From assembly GCF_027706745.1 (NCBI RefSeq), contig NZ_JAQFWP010000066.1:1-41671 (forward strand): DNA of 41,671 bases. The letters run 5' to 3'. Both the position numbers and the translations under genes were made by a program. How positions within the stretch are numbered: the stretch's first letter is position 1; each line of letters opens with the position of its first letter. The notes beneath the pieces were generated by a model. The model was not told where the DNA came from, did not search any database, and was given only the letters and a program-made list of their open reading frames with translations. Positions 1 through 9,099 of the stretch are shown here, piece by piece. Origin of the DNA: Nocardiopsis suaedae (GTDB lineage: Bacteria > Actinomycetota > Actinomycetes > Streptosporangiales > Streptosporangiaceae).

Positions 1-58
1 ACGCAGCGAGGGGCGTGCCTGGGCGTCGCGCAGTAGGTCGTGATCCGCACAACACCCC
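1..58. mobile_element. possible end of an insertion element or MITE, cut by the window edge
   Basis: The first 58 bases end in ACAACACCCC and abut CTAG at 59-62. Read on the minus strand this end starts GGGGTGTT, which is the start of the right terminal repeat of the 120-bp element at 12855-12974, also next to CTAG. In both places the CTAG carries the TAG stop codon of the neighbouring gene. The similarity is only about nine bases and the rest of the element lies outside the window, so this is a suggestion. Confidence 0.3.
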
Positions 59-658
59 CTAGTCCGCCGGGCGCGGCCCGCTGACCAGGTCGAGGAGGCG
101 TGAGAGCCGGTCGCGCAGGCCGCCCCTGCGCCGGTCCTCGGCCTGCCCCGCCGCGCTGGAGACCAGGTGCTGCATGCCCTCGAAGGTGACCGGGTCGCCC
201 GAGGGGCTCAGGCTGACCGCCTCGTGCGCGATGGAGGTGAGCTCGGGGTCGCCCTGGTCGAGGGAGAGCACGGTGGCCCCGGAGCGGCGGGCGTCGTCCA
301 CCCGCTCCAGCAGCGGCACCGGCGCCTCGGGGGCCTCGTTGACGACGAACAGGGTGTGCCCGCGCCGGGCGTCCTCCAGCCGTTCCAGGCCGATGCGCAG
401 GTGCGCGGGCGCGCCGGGCGGGGGCTCCCACCGCACGAGGGACGGCGAGAGCTGCGGCAGGTCGGCGTAGCGCGCCTCGTCGTCGAGGTGCGCGGCGAGG
501 TGCCAGGGCTCGTCGTCGGGGGTGCCCAGCAGCATCAGGCCGCCGGGGCTCCGGGTGCGGCGCAGTCCGCGCGCGAGGTCCTCGGCGCGCTCCACCCACG
601 GGGTCGAGGCGAGGAGGTCGCGCAGCAGCGCGACGTGTCGAGCGTCCACGCAGCCCAT
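59..658 (-). CDS. hypothetical protein, 199 aa
   Basis: I do not recognise a named family. The protein starts MGCVDARHVALL, is soluble with no signal peptide or membrane segment, and has alternating acidic and arginine-rich stretches. A stretch near residues 120-150 (FVVNEAPEAP, then SGATVLSLDQGD) reads like a Rossmann-type alpha/beta fold with a strand ending in a possible sugar or nucleotide loop, vaguely like SIS-type domains, but no diagnostic motif is visible. The C-terminus is basic. The ATG at 656-658 was chosen because upstream sequence loses protein character; a GTG three codons later is also possible. No Shine-Dalgarno sequence is obvious. The stop codon overlaps a CTAG at 59-62 that borders a possible insertion-element end. 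Confidence 0.75.
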   Translation of the reverse strand: MGCVDARHVALLRDLLASTPWVERAEDLARGLRRTRSPGGLMLLGTPDDEPWHLAAHLDDEARYADLPQLSPSLVRWEPPPGAPAHLRIGLERLEDARRGHTLFVVNEAPEAPVPLLERVDDARRSGATVLSLDQGDPELTSIAHEAVSLSPSGDPVTFEGMQHLVSSAAGQAEDRRRGGLRDRLSRLLDLVSGPRPAD

Positions 659-704
659 GGTGCACCACGGGCGCACCCGCGCGCAGCGGTTCGGCGCGTT
701 CACC

Positions 705-723
705 GTTGATCTCGGAAGAAGCG
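705..723 (+). repeat. solo half copy of the palindromic repeat at 37517-37578
   Basis: GTTGATCTCGG followed by AAGAAGCG matches the left arm of the perfect inverted repeat at 37517-37578 at 17 of 19 positions. The matching right arm is absent here. It lies between the divergent starts of the hypothetical gene and the secreted nuclease. Confidence 0.4.
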
Positions 724-777
724 CCCCTGAATCCGCGTTCGCAGGGCCGCTCTCCCCGGGGTCGGCGAGCGGGGGCC

Positions 778-799
778 GTTCACCGGGGGGCTTCCGTGC
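778..799 (+). promoter_or_regulatory. weak PHO-box-like direct repeat upstream of the nuclease
   Basis: GTTCACC at 778-784 matches the seven-base conserved part of the 11-bp PhoP unit described in Streptomyces; the next unit in phase (GGCTTCC) matches poorly. Another GTTCACC lies at 698-704. Secreted nucleases and phosphatases are typical Pho-regulon members, which makes the position sensible, but a single good unit is weak evidence. Confidence 0.2.
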
Positions 800-804
800 C
801 GTAA

Positions 805-831
805 CGGGCGTCCGGCATGATCGGACGCCCG
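805..831. promoter_or_regulatory. perfect 10-bp inverted repeat upstream of the nuclease gene
   Basis: CGGGCGTCCG at 805-814 and CGGACGCCCG at 822-831 are perfect complements around a 7-base spacer. The repeat ends 31 bases before the GTG start of the nuclease. It could be a repressor operator or a stem-loop in the mRNA leader; no T-run follows, so a terminator is less likely. Confidence 0.45.
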
Positions 832-862
832 CTCTTCCCGCGATCCGGAAAGGCCGATCGGA

Positions 863-2812
863 GTGGCCCCCACACCCCGCCTCCCCCTCCCCCGTGCCGT
901 ACGCCCGCTGACGGCGGTCGCGCTGTCCACCGCCCTCGCCGCGTCCGGCGGCGCCGCCGCCCTGGCCGACGCGGCGCCGCGCATCCACGAGATCCAGGGC
1001 ACCACCCGCCTCTCCCCCTTCGACGGGCGCGAGGTCGCGGGCGTCACCGGCACCGTCACCGCCGTGAACGCCTTCGGGTCGGCCCGCGGGTTCTGGTTCC
1101 AGGACCCCGAGGGCGACGGCGACCCGCGCACCAGCGAGGCGCTGTTCGTCTTCACCGGCCGCACCACACCCGGCGTCGCCCCGGGCGACACGGTCGCCGT
1201 CGGCGGCCGGGTGCAGGAGTACTCCCCCGGCGACGGGCTGCAGACCGTCACCCAGGTCGCCGACGCCTCCTGGGAGGTCACCGGCCGGGCCGAGGTGCCC
1301 GCTCCGGTCGCCCTGGAGCCGGGGACCGTGCCGGCCGGGTACGCCCCCGAGGGCGACGACATCAGCGGATACGACCTGGAGCCCGGCACGTTCGCACTGG
1401 ACTACTGGGAGTCCCGCGAGCACATGGTGGTGCGGGTGGAGGACGCCCGCACCGTCGGCCCGACCGACGACTACAACGGGCTGTGGGTGACCACCGAGCC
1501 CGACCGGAACGCCTCGCCCCGGGGCGGCACCGTCTACAGCGGCTACGACGACCCCAACCCCGGGCGGCTGAAGGTCGAGTCGCTCATCCCCTCCTCCGAG
1601 CGCCCCTTCCCCCAGGTGAACACGGGCGACGAGCTGGCCGGGCCGACCCAGGGGCCGCTGTACTACACGCGCTTCGGCGGCTACGTGCTGAAGGCGGCCG
1701 AGCTGGGCGAGCACGTCGACCACGGCCTGGAGCGCACGGCGGCCGAGCCCGCCGAGGACTGGGAGCTGTCGGCGGCCGCGTACAACGTGGAGAACCTGTC
1801 CCCCGAGGACGACCAGGCCAAGTTCGACCGGCTGGGCGAGGGGATCGCCGAAGGGCTGGCCGCCCCCGCGATCGTGTCCCTGGAGGAGGTCCAGGACGAC
1901 AGCGGCCCAACGGACGACGGCACCGTGTCGGCCGAGCGGACCCTGGAGATGCTCACCGGCGCGGTCGAGGCCGCGGGCGGCCCGTCCTACGAGTGGCGCC
2001 TGATCGACCCCGAGGACAAGCGGGACGGCGGGCAGCCGGGCGGCAACATCCGCAACGCACTGCTGTTCGACCCCGAGCGGGTGTCCTTCACCGACCGGCC
2101 GGGCGGCGACGCCACCACGCCGGTGGAGGTGGTCGGCGAGGGCGGCGACACGCACCTGAGCGTGTCGCCCGGCCGGATCGCCCCGAAGGACGCCGCCTGG
2201 GAGAACAGCCGCAAGCCGCTGGTGGGCGAGTTCTCCTTCGAGGGGCGGCCCGTGTTCGTGGTGACCGACCACTTCGCCTCCAAGGGCGGGGACGAGGCGC
2301 TGCACGGCACGGCGCAGCCGCCGGAGCGCTCCTCCGAGGTGCAGCGGCACGCCCAGGCGGAGCTGGTGCGCGGGTTCGTCGACGACCTGCAGGCGGCCGA
2401 CCCCGACGCCAACGTGCTGGTGGTCGGCGACCTGAACGACTTCTGGTTCTCCGAGACGCTGGGGACGCTCACCGACGGCGGTGCCCTGCACAACCCGATG
2501 GAGGACCTTCCGGCCGAGGAGCGCTACACCTACGTCTACGACGGGAATTCGCAGGCGCTCGACCACGTGCTGGTGTCGGGCGCGGTCGCGGACCGGGCGC
2601 GGCTGGACATCGTGCGGCTCAACTCCGAGTTCCACGACCAGGTCAGCGACCACGACCCGCAGGTGGTCCGGTTCCGCCCGCTGAGCGGGGACCCGAAGAC
2701 CGACCGCAAGGAGCACAAGCGCTGGTACGGCGGCCCGGGCAAGGGCCACGGGAACGGTCACGGGCCCGGACATGGACACGGGCACGGGCACGACCGGCCC
2801 GGCCGGGGCTGA
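863..2812 (+). CDS. secreted endonuclease/exonuclease/phosphatase-fold nuclease
   Basis: This is a 649-residue extracellular nuclease-type protein. A Sec signal peptide covers about residues 1-37 (basic start, alanine-rich core, AALA before DAAP). Residues about 40-150 look like the OB-fold domain that precedes the nuclease in ExeM/YhcR-type enzymes. The EEP metal-dependent phosphodiesterase domain follows at about 300-605, with the expected motifs in order: YNVENL, LEEVQDD, DHFASKGGDE, GDLNDF and a terminal SDHDPQV carrying the catalytic Asp-His pair. The last 25 residues are a Gly-His tail (HGHGHGH). Family members degrade extracellular DNA or RNA with Mg or Ca. The GTG start at 863 is preceded by GGAAAGG at 847-853. 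A perfect inverted repeat and a weak PHO-like box lie upstream, and a strong terminator closes the gene, so it is probably monocistronic. Confidence 0.9.
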   Translation: MAPTPRLPLPRAVRPLTAVALSTALAASGGAAALADAAPRIHEIQGTTRLSPFDGREVAGVTGTVTAVNAFGSARGFWFQDPEGDGDPRTSEALFVFTGRTTPGVAPGDTVAVGGRVQEYSPGDGLQTVTQVADASWEVTGRAEVPAPVALEPGTVPAGYAPEGDDISGYDLEPGTFALDYWESREHMVVRVEDARTVGPTDDYNGLWVTTEPDRNASPRGGTVYSGYDDPNPGRLKVESLIPSSERPFPQVNTGDELAGPTQGPLYYTRFGGYVLKAAELGEHVDHGLERTAAEPAEDWELSAAAYNVENLSPEDDQAKFDRLGEGIAEGLAAPAIVSLEEVQDDSGPTDDGTVSAERTLEMLTGAVEAAGGPSYEWRLIDPEDKRDGGQPGGNIRNALLFDPERVSFTDRPGGDATTPVEVVGEGGDTHLSVSPGRIAPKDAAWENSRKPLVGEFSFEGRPVFVVTDHFASKGGDEALHGTAQPPERSSEVQRHAQAELVRGFVDDLQAADPDANVLVVGDLNDFWFSETLGTLTDGGALHNPMEDLPAEERYTYVYDGNSQALDHVLVSGAVADRARLDIVRLNSEFHDQVSDHDPQVVRFRPLSGDPKTDRKEHKRWYGGPGKGHGNGHGPGHGHGHGHDRPGRG

Positions 2813-2840
2813 GCCGGGCGGCCGGAGAGGCCCCCGGGAA

Positions 2841-2870
2841 GGGGCGGGTGCGAACGCACCCGCCCCTTTT
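2841..2870 (+). terminator. intrinsic terminator of the secreted nuclease gene
   Basis: A perfect 12-bp stem, GGGGCGGGTGCG at 2841-2852 and its complement at 2855-2866, with an AA centre, is followed by TTTT. It lies 28 bases after the nuclease stop codon. Confidence 0.85.
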
Positions 2871-3215
2871 CCATTCTCCATTCCCGCGCACCCCCGTTCT
2901 TCCCACGAACACCGCCGGAAACACCCACCCCTCTTCCCGCGGCCCTCCCGGATCCCTCAGACCCCCCGAAAAAGGCGCCCGCCCACGAACGCCGCTTTCG
3001 GACGGAAATACGGAACCAGCCCCGCGCCCACCTCCTTGAACACCCGGTCTTCGCCACGAAGGGACGGGCGCGACATTTCGCGAATAATGCGGTTTCAGAT
3101 TCGTCACAAATCGCACCCACGGTCTTATATCCGCGCCGCCCCCGGTGTTCTGCTGTCGGTGACCCCGCCCGGATCCGGCGCACCGCCCCCGGGTGTACGA
3201 CCGGCGAGGAGAAGG
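2871..3215 (+). promoter_or_regulatory. gene-free leader region of the first ABC importer operon
   Basis: No credible gene is present in these 345 bases. The stretch 3070-3131 is unusually AT-rich for this genome and probably holds the operon promoter: TATATC at 3126-3131 can act as a -10, though the -35 position (GTCACA, 3103-3108) is a poor match. GATT and AATC flank it as a short dyad at about 3098-3112. AGGAG at 3207-3211 precedes the first gene. Confidence 0.4.
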
Positions 3216-4997
3216 ATGGCGACCGTGCGCAACAGTTCGAGACCCACCGGTCCGGCGGCCGCCCTGGCCGCGCTCGCCCTGGCCGCGACCGCCTGCACCG
3301 GCGGCGGTGGCGGCGACGGCGGGACGGGGGGCGGAGGCGTCTGGGAGGACTGCGAGGCCGACCCCAACACCTGCAACTCCGGGGAGCGCGCGGACGGCGG
3401 CGAGATCACCTGGGTGGTCAGCGACTTCCCCGGCGCCTGGACCACCGTCTCCCCCGAGGGCGGCAGCGTGTACACCCTGCAGATGCTCTCCGGGATCATG
3501 CCCAAGACCGGGCAGTGGGCCCCCGACGGCACGACCTACGAGTTCAACATGGACCTGCTGGCCGAGGAGCCGGAGCTGGTCTCCGAGGACCCGTTCACCT
3601 TCTCCTTCACCTTCACCGACAAGGCCGTGTGGGACGACGGCACCCCCATCGGCGCCGACGACTTCATCGCCACCGTCAAGATGTCCACCAGCGACGACGA
3701 GGGCTGGTGCGAGGGGTGCCGCTCCCGGCAGCCCGGCATCTACGACGACGTGGAGGAGATGGAGGCCTCCGACGACGGCAAGACCGTCACCGTCACCCTC
3801 AAGGAGGGGCGGTCCAACCCCGAGTGGCAGGGGTTCCTCGACGCGCACCAGATCGCGGGCGGCCTGCTCCCCGCCCACCTGGCCGAGGAGCAGGGCTACG
3901 ACCTGGACGAGCCCGAGGACGTCGGCGCGTACTTCGAGTGGCTGAACGAGACCGTGCCCGAGTACTCCGGCGGCCCCTACAAGATCGTCGAGGGCGACCT
4001 GGAGACGCAGGTCATCCTGGAGCCCAACGAGAACTGGTACGGCGAGGTGCAGCCCACCCTGGACACCGTCGTCATCCAGTTCAACGACGCCGAGGACACC
4101 TGGGTGCCCGCGCTGACCAACGGCGAGATCGACGGCGGCAGCCCCGCCAAGATCAACGACGACGTGATCGAGCAGCTGCGCGGCATGCCCGAGGTCTCGG
4201 TCGACGTGGGCCCCGGCGCGGGCTGGGAGCACATCGACCTGAACACCGAGAACGAGTGGCTGCAGGACGTGGAGCTGCGGCGGGGGATCTTCACCGCCAT
4301 CGACGCCCAGGAGATCGCCGAGCGCGGGTACGGCACCGCCTTCCCCGACGTCCAGCGCAAGACCAACCACACCTTCCCCGCCGACAGCCCCCACCACGAG
4401 GACCTGTTCGCCGACTCCCCGCAGGGCACCGGCGACGTCGAGGAGGCCACCCGCATCCTGGAGGAGGCCGGGTACGAGCTCTCCGACGGCACGCTGAGGC
4501 GCGACGGCGAACAGGTGGGCCCGTTCCGGCTGCGCGCCACCGCCGACCAGGTCCGCCAGGACTCGCTGCAGATCATCCAGGCCCAGCTGGAGGAGATCGG
4601 GGTGGCCACCGAGATCGAGACCATCGACGACCTCGGCGGGGTGCTGGGCGACCAGGACTACGACATCGTCCAGTTCGGCTGGAGCGGCAGCCCCTGGTTC
4701 GTGATCAACCCCGGCCAGCAGTGGCACAGCGGGTCGGGCAGCAACTTCGGCGGGCTGGACTCCGCGGACGTGGACGAGGCGCTGGAGGGCATGGGCACCG
4801 CCACCACGCTGGAGGAGGCCGCCGCGGCCGCGAACGAGGCGGGGCGCCAGGTGGTGGAGGAGGCCTACGTGCTGCCGCTGGTCGACGAGCCGCGCTACTC
4901 CTTCGTCACCGACGGGTTCACCAACATCCGCGACAACCGCCAGCACAGCCTGCGGGCGACGTACAACATCGGCCAGTGGGGGATGGCGGCGAACTGA
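3216..4997 (+). CDS. ABC importer substrate-binding lipoprotein, family 5 (peptide/nickel type)
   Basis: The 593-residue protein is the extracellular solute receptor of the importer encoded downstream. A short lipoprotein signal (basic start, ALAALALAATAC) ends at a Cys near residue 24 followed by a Gly-rich linker, so it should be lipid-anchored. The mature part has the SBP_bac_5 layout: a segment like YTFTFTDKAVWDDGTPIGADDF, the SGGPYKIV region, and a LRRGIFTAIDAQEIAERGYG helix region. These proteins bind di- or oligopeptides, nickel chelates or similar solutes; the ligand cannot be told from sequence. The ATG at 3216 sits close to AGGAG (3207-3211); a GTG at 3225 has a better spacing to GAAGG and is an alternative that removes three residues. 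The gap to the permease is 24 bases. Confidence 0.9.
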   Translation: MATVRNSSRPTGPAAALAALALAATACTGGGGGDGGTGGGGVWEDCEADPNTCNSGERADGGEITWVVSDFPGAWTTVSPEGGSVYTLQMLSGIMPKTGQWAPDGTTYEFNMDLLAEEPELVSEDPFTFSFTFTDKAVWDDGTPIGADDFIATVKMSTSDDEGWCEGCRSRQPGIYDDVEEMEASDDGKTVTVTLKEGRSNPEWQGFLDAHQIAGGLLPAHLAEEQGYDLDEPEDVGAYFEWLNETVPEYSGGPYKIVEGDLETQVILEPNENWYGEVQPTLDTVVIQFNDAEDTWVPALTNGEIDGGSPAKINDDVIEQLRGMPEVSVDVGPGAGWEHIDLNTENEWLQDVELRRGIFTAIDAQEIAERGYGTAFPDVQRKTNHTFPADSPHHEDLFADSPQGTGDVEEATRILEEAGYELSDGTLRRDGEQVGPFRLRATADQVRQDSLQIIQAQLEEIGVATEIETIDDLGGVLGDQDYDIVQFGWSGSPWFVINPGQQWHSGSGSNFGGLDSADVDEALEGMGTATTLEEAAAAANEAGRQVVEEAYVLPLVDEPRYSFVTDGFTNIRDNRQHSLRATYNIGQWGMAAN

Positions 4998-5021
4998 CGA
5001 CGGCGTTCCAGGAGCGGAGCC

Positions 5022-6032
5022 ATGCTCGTCTTCGTGATCCGGCGGCTGCTGGTCACCGTGCCGGTGCTGCTCGCCGCCTCCCTGCTGTCCTTCCTGCTCA
5101 TCGACGTGACCGGCGACCCCCTGGCCGACCTGCTGGTGCAGCAGCCGCCGCCCTCGCAGGAGGTCATCGAGGCCGAGCGGGAGCGGCTGTACATGGACCG
5201 GCCGGTGTACGAGCGGTACTGGCTGTGGCTGACCGGGATCGGCGGCAACGGCGACATCGGCCTGCTGCAGGGCGAGTTCGGGCCGTCGGTGCGCGGCCCC
5301 GCCTTCGACGTGGGCGCCGAGGTCGCCGCCCGGATGGGCGTCACCCTGCGGCTGGTGGCCGCGGCCGTGCTGCTGGCACTGGGGCTGGCCGTGTTCACCG
5401 GCGTGGTCAGCGCCATGCGCCAGTACTCGGCGGTGGACTACACGCTCACCTTCATCGGATTCCTCGCGCTGGCCATGCCCACCTTCTGGCTGGGCGCGCT
5501 GATCAAGGAGGCCGGGGTGTGGGCCAACGGGCGGCTCGGCACGACCGTGTTCTACACGATCGGCGACAGCTCGGCCGACACCCGCGGGATGGGCCTGTGG
5601 GAGCGGATCGCCGACGCCGGAGGGCACCTGGTGCTGCCGACGCTGGCGCTGATGCTCACCGGGTACGCCGCCTGGAGCCGCTACCAGCGCACCGCCATGC
5701 TGGAGGTGCTCAACAGCGACTACGTGCGCCTGGCGCACGCCAAGGGGCTGCCGCGGCGCACGGTGATGCGGCGGCACGCGCTGCGCACCGCGCTCATCCC
5801 GCTCACCAGCGTGGCGGCGGTGACCATCGCCGAGATCCTGGCCGGGACGGTGCTCATCGAGACCGTCTTCCAGTGGCGGGGGCTGGGCACCCTGCTGGTG
5901 GAGGCCATCCGCACCAGCGACGCCTATGTGCTCATGGGCTGGCTGATGCTGGCCGGGACGCTGGTGGTGCTGGCCAACCTCGCCGCCGACCTGCTGTACG
6001 GCGTTCTGGACCCGAGGATCCGCTATGAGTGA
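5022..6032 (+). CDS. ABC importer permease, DppB/OppB type
   Basis: The 336-residue integral membrane protein is one of the two channel subunits of the importer. It starts with the typical FVIRRLLVTVPVLLAASLLSFLLIDVTGDP first membrane helix, has about six membrane segments, and carries the cytoplasmic EAA loop near residues 225-260 (the LNSDYVRLAHAKGLPRRTVM region) that contacts the ATPase. A loop around residues 150-200 is slightly longer than usual. GGAGCGG precedes the ATG with good spacing. The last codons overlap the start of the next permease by eight bases, so the two are translationally coupled. Confidence 0.93.
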   Translation: MLVFVIRRLLVTVPVLLAASLLSFLLIDVTGDPLADLLVQQPPPSQEVIEAERERLYMDRPVYERYWLWLTGIGGNGDIGLLQGEFGPSVRGPAFDVGAEVAARMGVTLRLVAAAVLLALGLAVFTGVVSAMRQYSAVDYTLTFIGFLALAMPTFWLGALIKEAGVWANGRLGTTVFYTIGDSSADTRGMGLWERIADAGGHLVLPTLALMLTGYAAWSRYQRTAMLEVLNSDYVRLAHAKGLPRRTVMRRHALRTALIPLTSVAAVTIAEILAGTVLIETVFQWRGLGTLLVEAIRTSDAYVLMGWLMLAGTLVVLANLAADLLYGVLDPRIRYE

Positions 6033-6942
6033 GCGCGGCACGGCCCCAGGAGGCGCGGACGGCACCGTCGGCGCGGCGCCCGCGCCGCGCGGGCAGCTCC
6101 GCACCGTCGCGGCGCGGTTCTCCCGGCACCGGCCGGCGGTGGCGAGCCTGGCGGTGCTGGCGGCGCTGGCCGCCTTCGCCTTCGCCGGGCCGCTGCTGTG
6201 GCAGTGGGACCACACCGTCTCCTCCGACATCCCGAGCAGCGCCGAGCCGAGCGCCGCGCACCCGCTGGGCACCACCAGCGCCGGGAACGACGTGCTGGGC
6301 CAGCTCATGCGCGGGATGCAGCAGACGCTCAAGGTGGCCTTCAGCGTCACGGTGCTGGCCACCGTGCTGGGGTCGGTGTGGGGGGCGGTGGCCGGGTACT
6401 TCCGCGGGTGGGTCGACGCGGTGATGATGCGCCTGGTGGACGTGCTGCTCATCGTGCCGCTGCTGGTGGTCGTGGCGGCGGTCGGCGGGAACGTGCGCGG
6501 CGGCACCACCTGGTACGGGGTGGCGCTGGTGATCGCCGCGTTCTCCTGGACGCCGATCTCCCGGGTGGTGCGCGGGGTGGTGCTGTCGCTGCGCGAGCAG
6601 GAGTTCGTGGAGGCGGCGCGGGCGGCGGGCGCCTCGCACGCCCGCATCATCCTGCGCCACCTGCTGCCCAACGCCGCCGGGCCGATCATCGTGGCGGCGA
6701 CCCTGCTGATCGCGGTCGCGATCCTGGTGGAGGCGGCGATGTCGTTCCTCGGGTTCGGCATCCAGGCGCCCGACGTGAGCCTGGGGCTGATGGTGCAGCA
6801 CGCCAAGACGGCGGCGTTCACCCGGCCGTGGCTCTTCTACCCGCCGGGCCTGACGATCGTGCTGATCGCCCTGGTCATCAACTTCATCGGGGACGGGCTG
6901 CGGGACGCCCTGGACCCCCGGCAGACGATGGTGCGCCGATGA
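6025..6942 (+). CDS. ABC importer permease, DppC/OppC type
   Basis: The 305-residue protein is the second channel subunit. The N-terminus is a hydrophilic Ala/Gly-rich tail before the first membrane helix (about residues 38-58). A periplasmic segment with [17 protein letters not shown] follows, which is diagnostic for the DppC family, and the EAA loop ([23 protein letters not shown]) is at about 195-215. It ends in the usual DALDPR motif. Its start lies inside the end of the upstream permease gene and its stop overlaps the next start as ATGA, so all three are one translational unit. Confidence 0.93.
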   Translation: MSERGTAPGGADGTVGAAPAPRGQLRTVAARFSRHRPAVASLAVLAALAAFAFAGPLLWQWDHTVSSDIPSSAEPSAAHPLGTTSAGNDVLGQLMRGMQQTLKVAFSVTVLATVLGSVWGAVAGYFRGWVDAVMMRLVDVLLIVPLLVVVAAVGGNVRGGTTWYGVALVIAAFSWTPISRVVRGVVLSLREQEFVEAARAAGASHARIILRHLLPNAAGPIIVAATLLIAVAILVEAAMSFLGFGIQAPDVSLGLMVQHAKTAAFTRPWLFYPPGLTIVLIALVINFIGDGLRDALDPRQTMVRR

Positions 6943-9035
6943 CGTCGGAGGAAGCGGTGGCCGGAGCGGTGGAGCAGGCGCAGGACGTCCTGCGGATCGA
7001 GGACCTGCGCGTGTCCTTCCCGACCGAGGACGGCCGGGTGCGGGCGGTGCGGGGGCTGAGCCTCGGGCTGCGGCCCGGGGAGGCGCTGGGCGTGGTCGGC
7101 GAGTCGGGGTCGGGCAAGTCGGTGGCGTCCCTGGCGGTCATGGGGCTGCTTCCGCGCGGGGCCCAGGTGAGCGGTTCGGCGCGGGTGGTGGGGCGGGAGG
7201 TGCTGCACCTGCCCGACGAGGAGCTGAGCCGGGTGCGCGGGGACCGCATCGCCATGGTCTTCCAGGACCCGCTGACCTCGCTCAACCCGGTGTACACGGT
7301 GGGGCGGCAGATCGCCGAGGCGGTGCGCGCGCACCGGGCCGTCGGCGAGCCGGAGGCCCGGACGCGGGCGGTGGAGCTGCTGGCGGAGGTGGGCATCCCC
7401 CGGCCGGAGGAGCGGGTGCGCAGCTACCCGCACGAGCTGTCGGGGGGCATGCGCCAGCGGGTGGTGATCGCGATCGCCATGGCCAACGAGCCGGACGTGA
7501 TCATCGCCGACGAGCCCACCACCGCGCTGGACGTGACGGTGCAGGCGCAGGTGCTGGAGGCGCTGGAGGCGGCGCGGCGGCGCACCGGGGCGGCGCTCGT
7601 GCTGATCACCCACGACCTGGGGGTGGTGGCCGGGCACGTGGACCGGGTGGCGGTGATGTACGCCGGGCGGCTGGTGGAGCGGGGGCCGGTGGAGGAGGTG
7701 TTCGAGCGCCCGCGGATGCCGTACACGCTGGGGCTGCTGGGCAGCCAGCCGCGCCTGGACGCGGGGCGGGGCCTGCGGCTGGCGCCGATCGCCGGGGCGC
7801 CGCCGACGCTGCTCGCCCCGCCGCCGGGGTGCCCGTTCGCGCCGCGCTGCCCGATGGCCGAGGCCCGGTGCACCGAGGAGGAGCCGCCCCTGCGCGAGGT
7901 GGACGGCGGGCACCTGGCCGCCTGCCACTTCGCCGAGCGGCTGGAGGGGCGCACCCCGCAGGAGGTGTTCGCCCGCGCCGGGGATCCCGGGGAGCGCGCC
8001 CCCGCCCCCTCCCCCGCGCCGGGCACCCCCCTGCTCCGCGCGGAAGGGCTGGTCAAGCACTTCCCAGTGCGGTCGAAGGGGGTGGTGCGGCGGCGGATCG
8101 GCGACGTGCACGCGGTGTGCGGGGTGTCGCTGGAGCTGCGGGAGCACGAGACGCTGGCGCTGGTCGGCGAGTCGGGCTGCGGGAAGTCGACCACGGCGCG
8201 GCTGCTGCTGCGGCTGCTGGTCCCGGACGCGGGCCGGGTGGAGTTCGAGGGCGCCGACATCTCCGCGCTGCCCCGGGCCGAGCTGCGCCGGCTGCGCCAG
8301 GACATGCAGATCGTGTTCCAGGACCCGTTCGCGTCGCTGGACCCGCGCATGACGGTCGCCGAGATCGTGGCGGAGCCGCTGCGCATCCACGGCCTGTACC
8401 GGGAGCGCGGGGGCGCGGCCGATGTGGAGCGCCTGCTGAGGACGGTGGGGCTGGGCCCCGAGCACGGGGCGCGGTACCCGCACGAGTTCTCGGGCGGGCA
8501 GCGCCAGCGGATCGGGGTCGCCCGCGCGCTGGCGCTGCGGCCGCGCACGCTCATCCTGGACGAGCCGGTGTCGGCCCTGGACGTGTCGATCCAGGCGGGC
8601 ATCATCAACCTGCTGGAGGACCTGCAGGAGGAGTACGGGCTGGCGTACCTGTTCGTGGCGCACGACCTGTCGGTGGTGCGGCACATCGCCGACCGGGTGG
8701 CGGTGATGTACCTGGGCAAGGTGGTGGAGACGGGGGCGGCCGACCGGGTGTTCGCGTCGGCGGCGCACCCGTACACGCAGACGCTGGTGTCGGCGATCCC
8801 GCTGCCGGACCCGCGCAAGGAGCGGCGGCGGCAGCGGATCCTGGTAGAGGGGGACGTGCCGAGCCCGTCGGCGCCGCCGTCGGGGTGCCGCTTCCGGACG
8901 AGGTGCCCGAAGTTCGCCGCGGAACTGAGCGAAGGGGAGCGCACCCGGTGCGTGGAGGAGGAGCCGCCGCTGGCGGCGAGGGCGCCGGACCACCTGACCG
9001 CCTGCCACTACGCCGAGGAGCGGTCGCTGATGTGA
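6939..9035 (+). CDS. fused double ATPase of a peptide/nickel-type ABC importer (DppD-DppF fusion)
   Basis: The 698-residue protein carries both ATPase subunits in one chain, as in GsiA and YejF. Domain 1 has Walker A GESGSGKS at 54-61, signature LSGGMRQRV near 167 and Walker [12 protein letters not shown]. Domain 2 has Walker [10 protein letters not shown] starting at 410, signature [10 protein letters not shown] near 517 and [11 protein letters not shown]. Each domain ends with the oligopeptide-transporter tail containing a Cys cluster ([25 protein letters not shown]), which in related proteins binds an iron-sulfur cluster. A Pro/Ala-rich linker at about 345-365 joins the two halves. It powers uptake through the two permeases upstream. 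The start overlaps the upstream stop as ATGA. The second operon in this window uses two separate ATPase genes instead. Confidence 0.93.
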   Translation: MTSEEAVAGAVEQAQDVLRIEDLRVSFPTEDGRVRAVRGLSLGLRPGEALGVVGESGSGKSVASLAVMGLLPRGAQVSGSARVVGREVLHLPDEELSRVRGDRIAMVFQDPLTSLNPVYTVGRQIAEAVRAHRAVGEPEARTRAVELLAEVGIPRPEERVRSYPHELSGGMRQRVVIAIAMANEPDVIIADEPTTALDVTVQAQVLEALEAARRRTGAALVLITHDLGVVAGHVDRVAVMYAGRLVERGPVEEVFERPRMPYTLGLLGSQPRLDAGRGLRLAPIAGAPPTLLAPPPGCPFAPRCPMAEARCTEEEPPLREVDGGHLAACHFAERLEGRTPQEVFARAGDPGERAPAPSPAPGTPLLRAEGLVKHFPVRSKGVVRRRIGDVHAVCGVSLELREHETLALVGESGCGKSTTARLLLRLLVPDAGRVEFEGADISALPRAELRRLRQDMQIVFQDPFASLDPRMTVAEIVAEPLRIHGLYRERGGAADVERLLRTVGLGPEHGARYPHEFSGGQRQRIGVARALALRPRTLILDEPVSALDVSIQAGIINLLEDLQEEYGLAYLFVAHDLSVVRHIADRVAVMYLGKVVETGAADRVFASAAHPYTQTLVSAIPLPDPRKERRRQRILVEGDVPSPSAPPSGCRFRTRCPKFAAELSEGERTRCVEEEPPLAARAPDHLTACHYAEERSLM

Positions 9036-9099
9036 GGGCCGGCGTGAACGTCGTGCGAGGCGTCCGGCCAGGGCCCCGGGTCCACCGGCCCCGAGGCGG

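Noticed and set aside
59-2881. A 940-residue frame joining the hypothetical gene with sequence opposite the nuclease
   Set aside because: Only the last 199 residues have protein character; the rest is the shadow of the nuclease gene.
2643-6821. Very long open frame on the minus strand opposite the first importer operon
   Set aside because: It is rich in Arg, His, Gly and Gln without domain motifs and lies opposite genes with clear families; such frames arise from GC-rich third positions. The same applies to long minus-strand frames opposite the sbcC gene.
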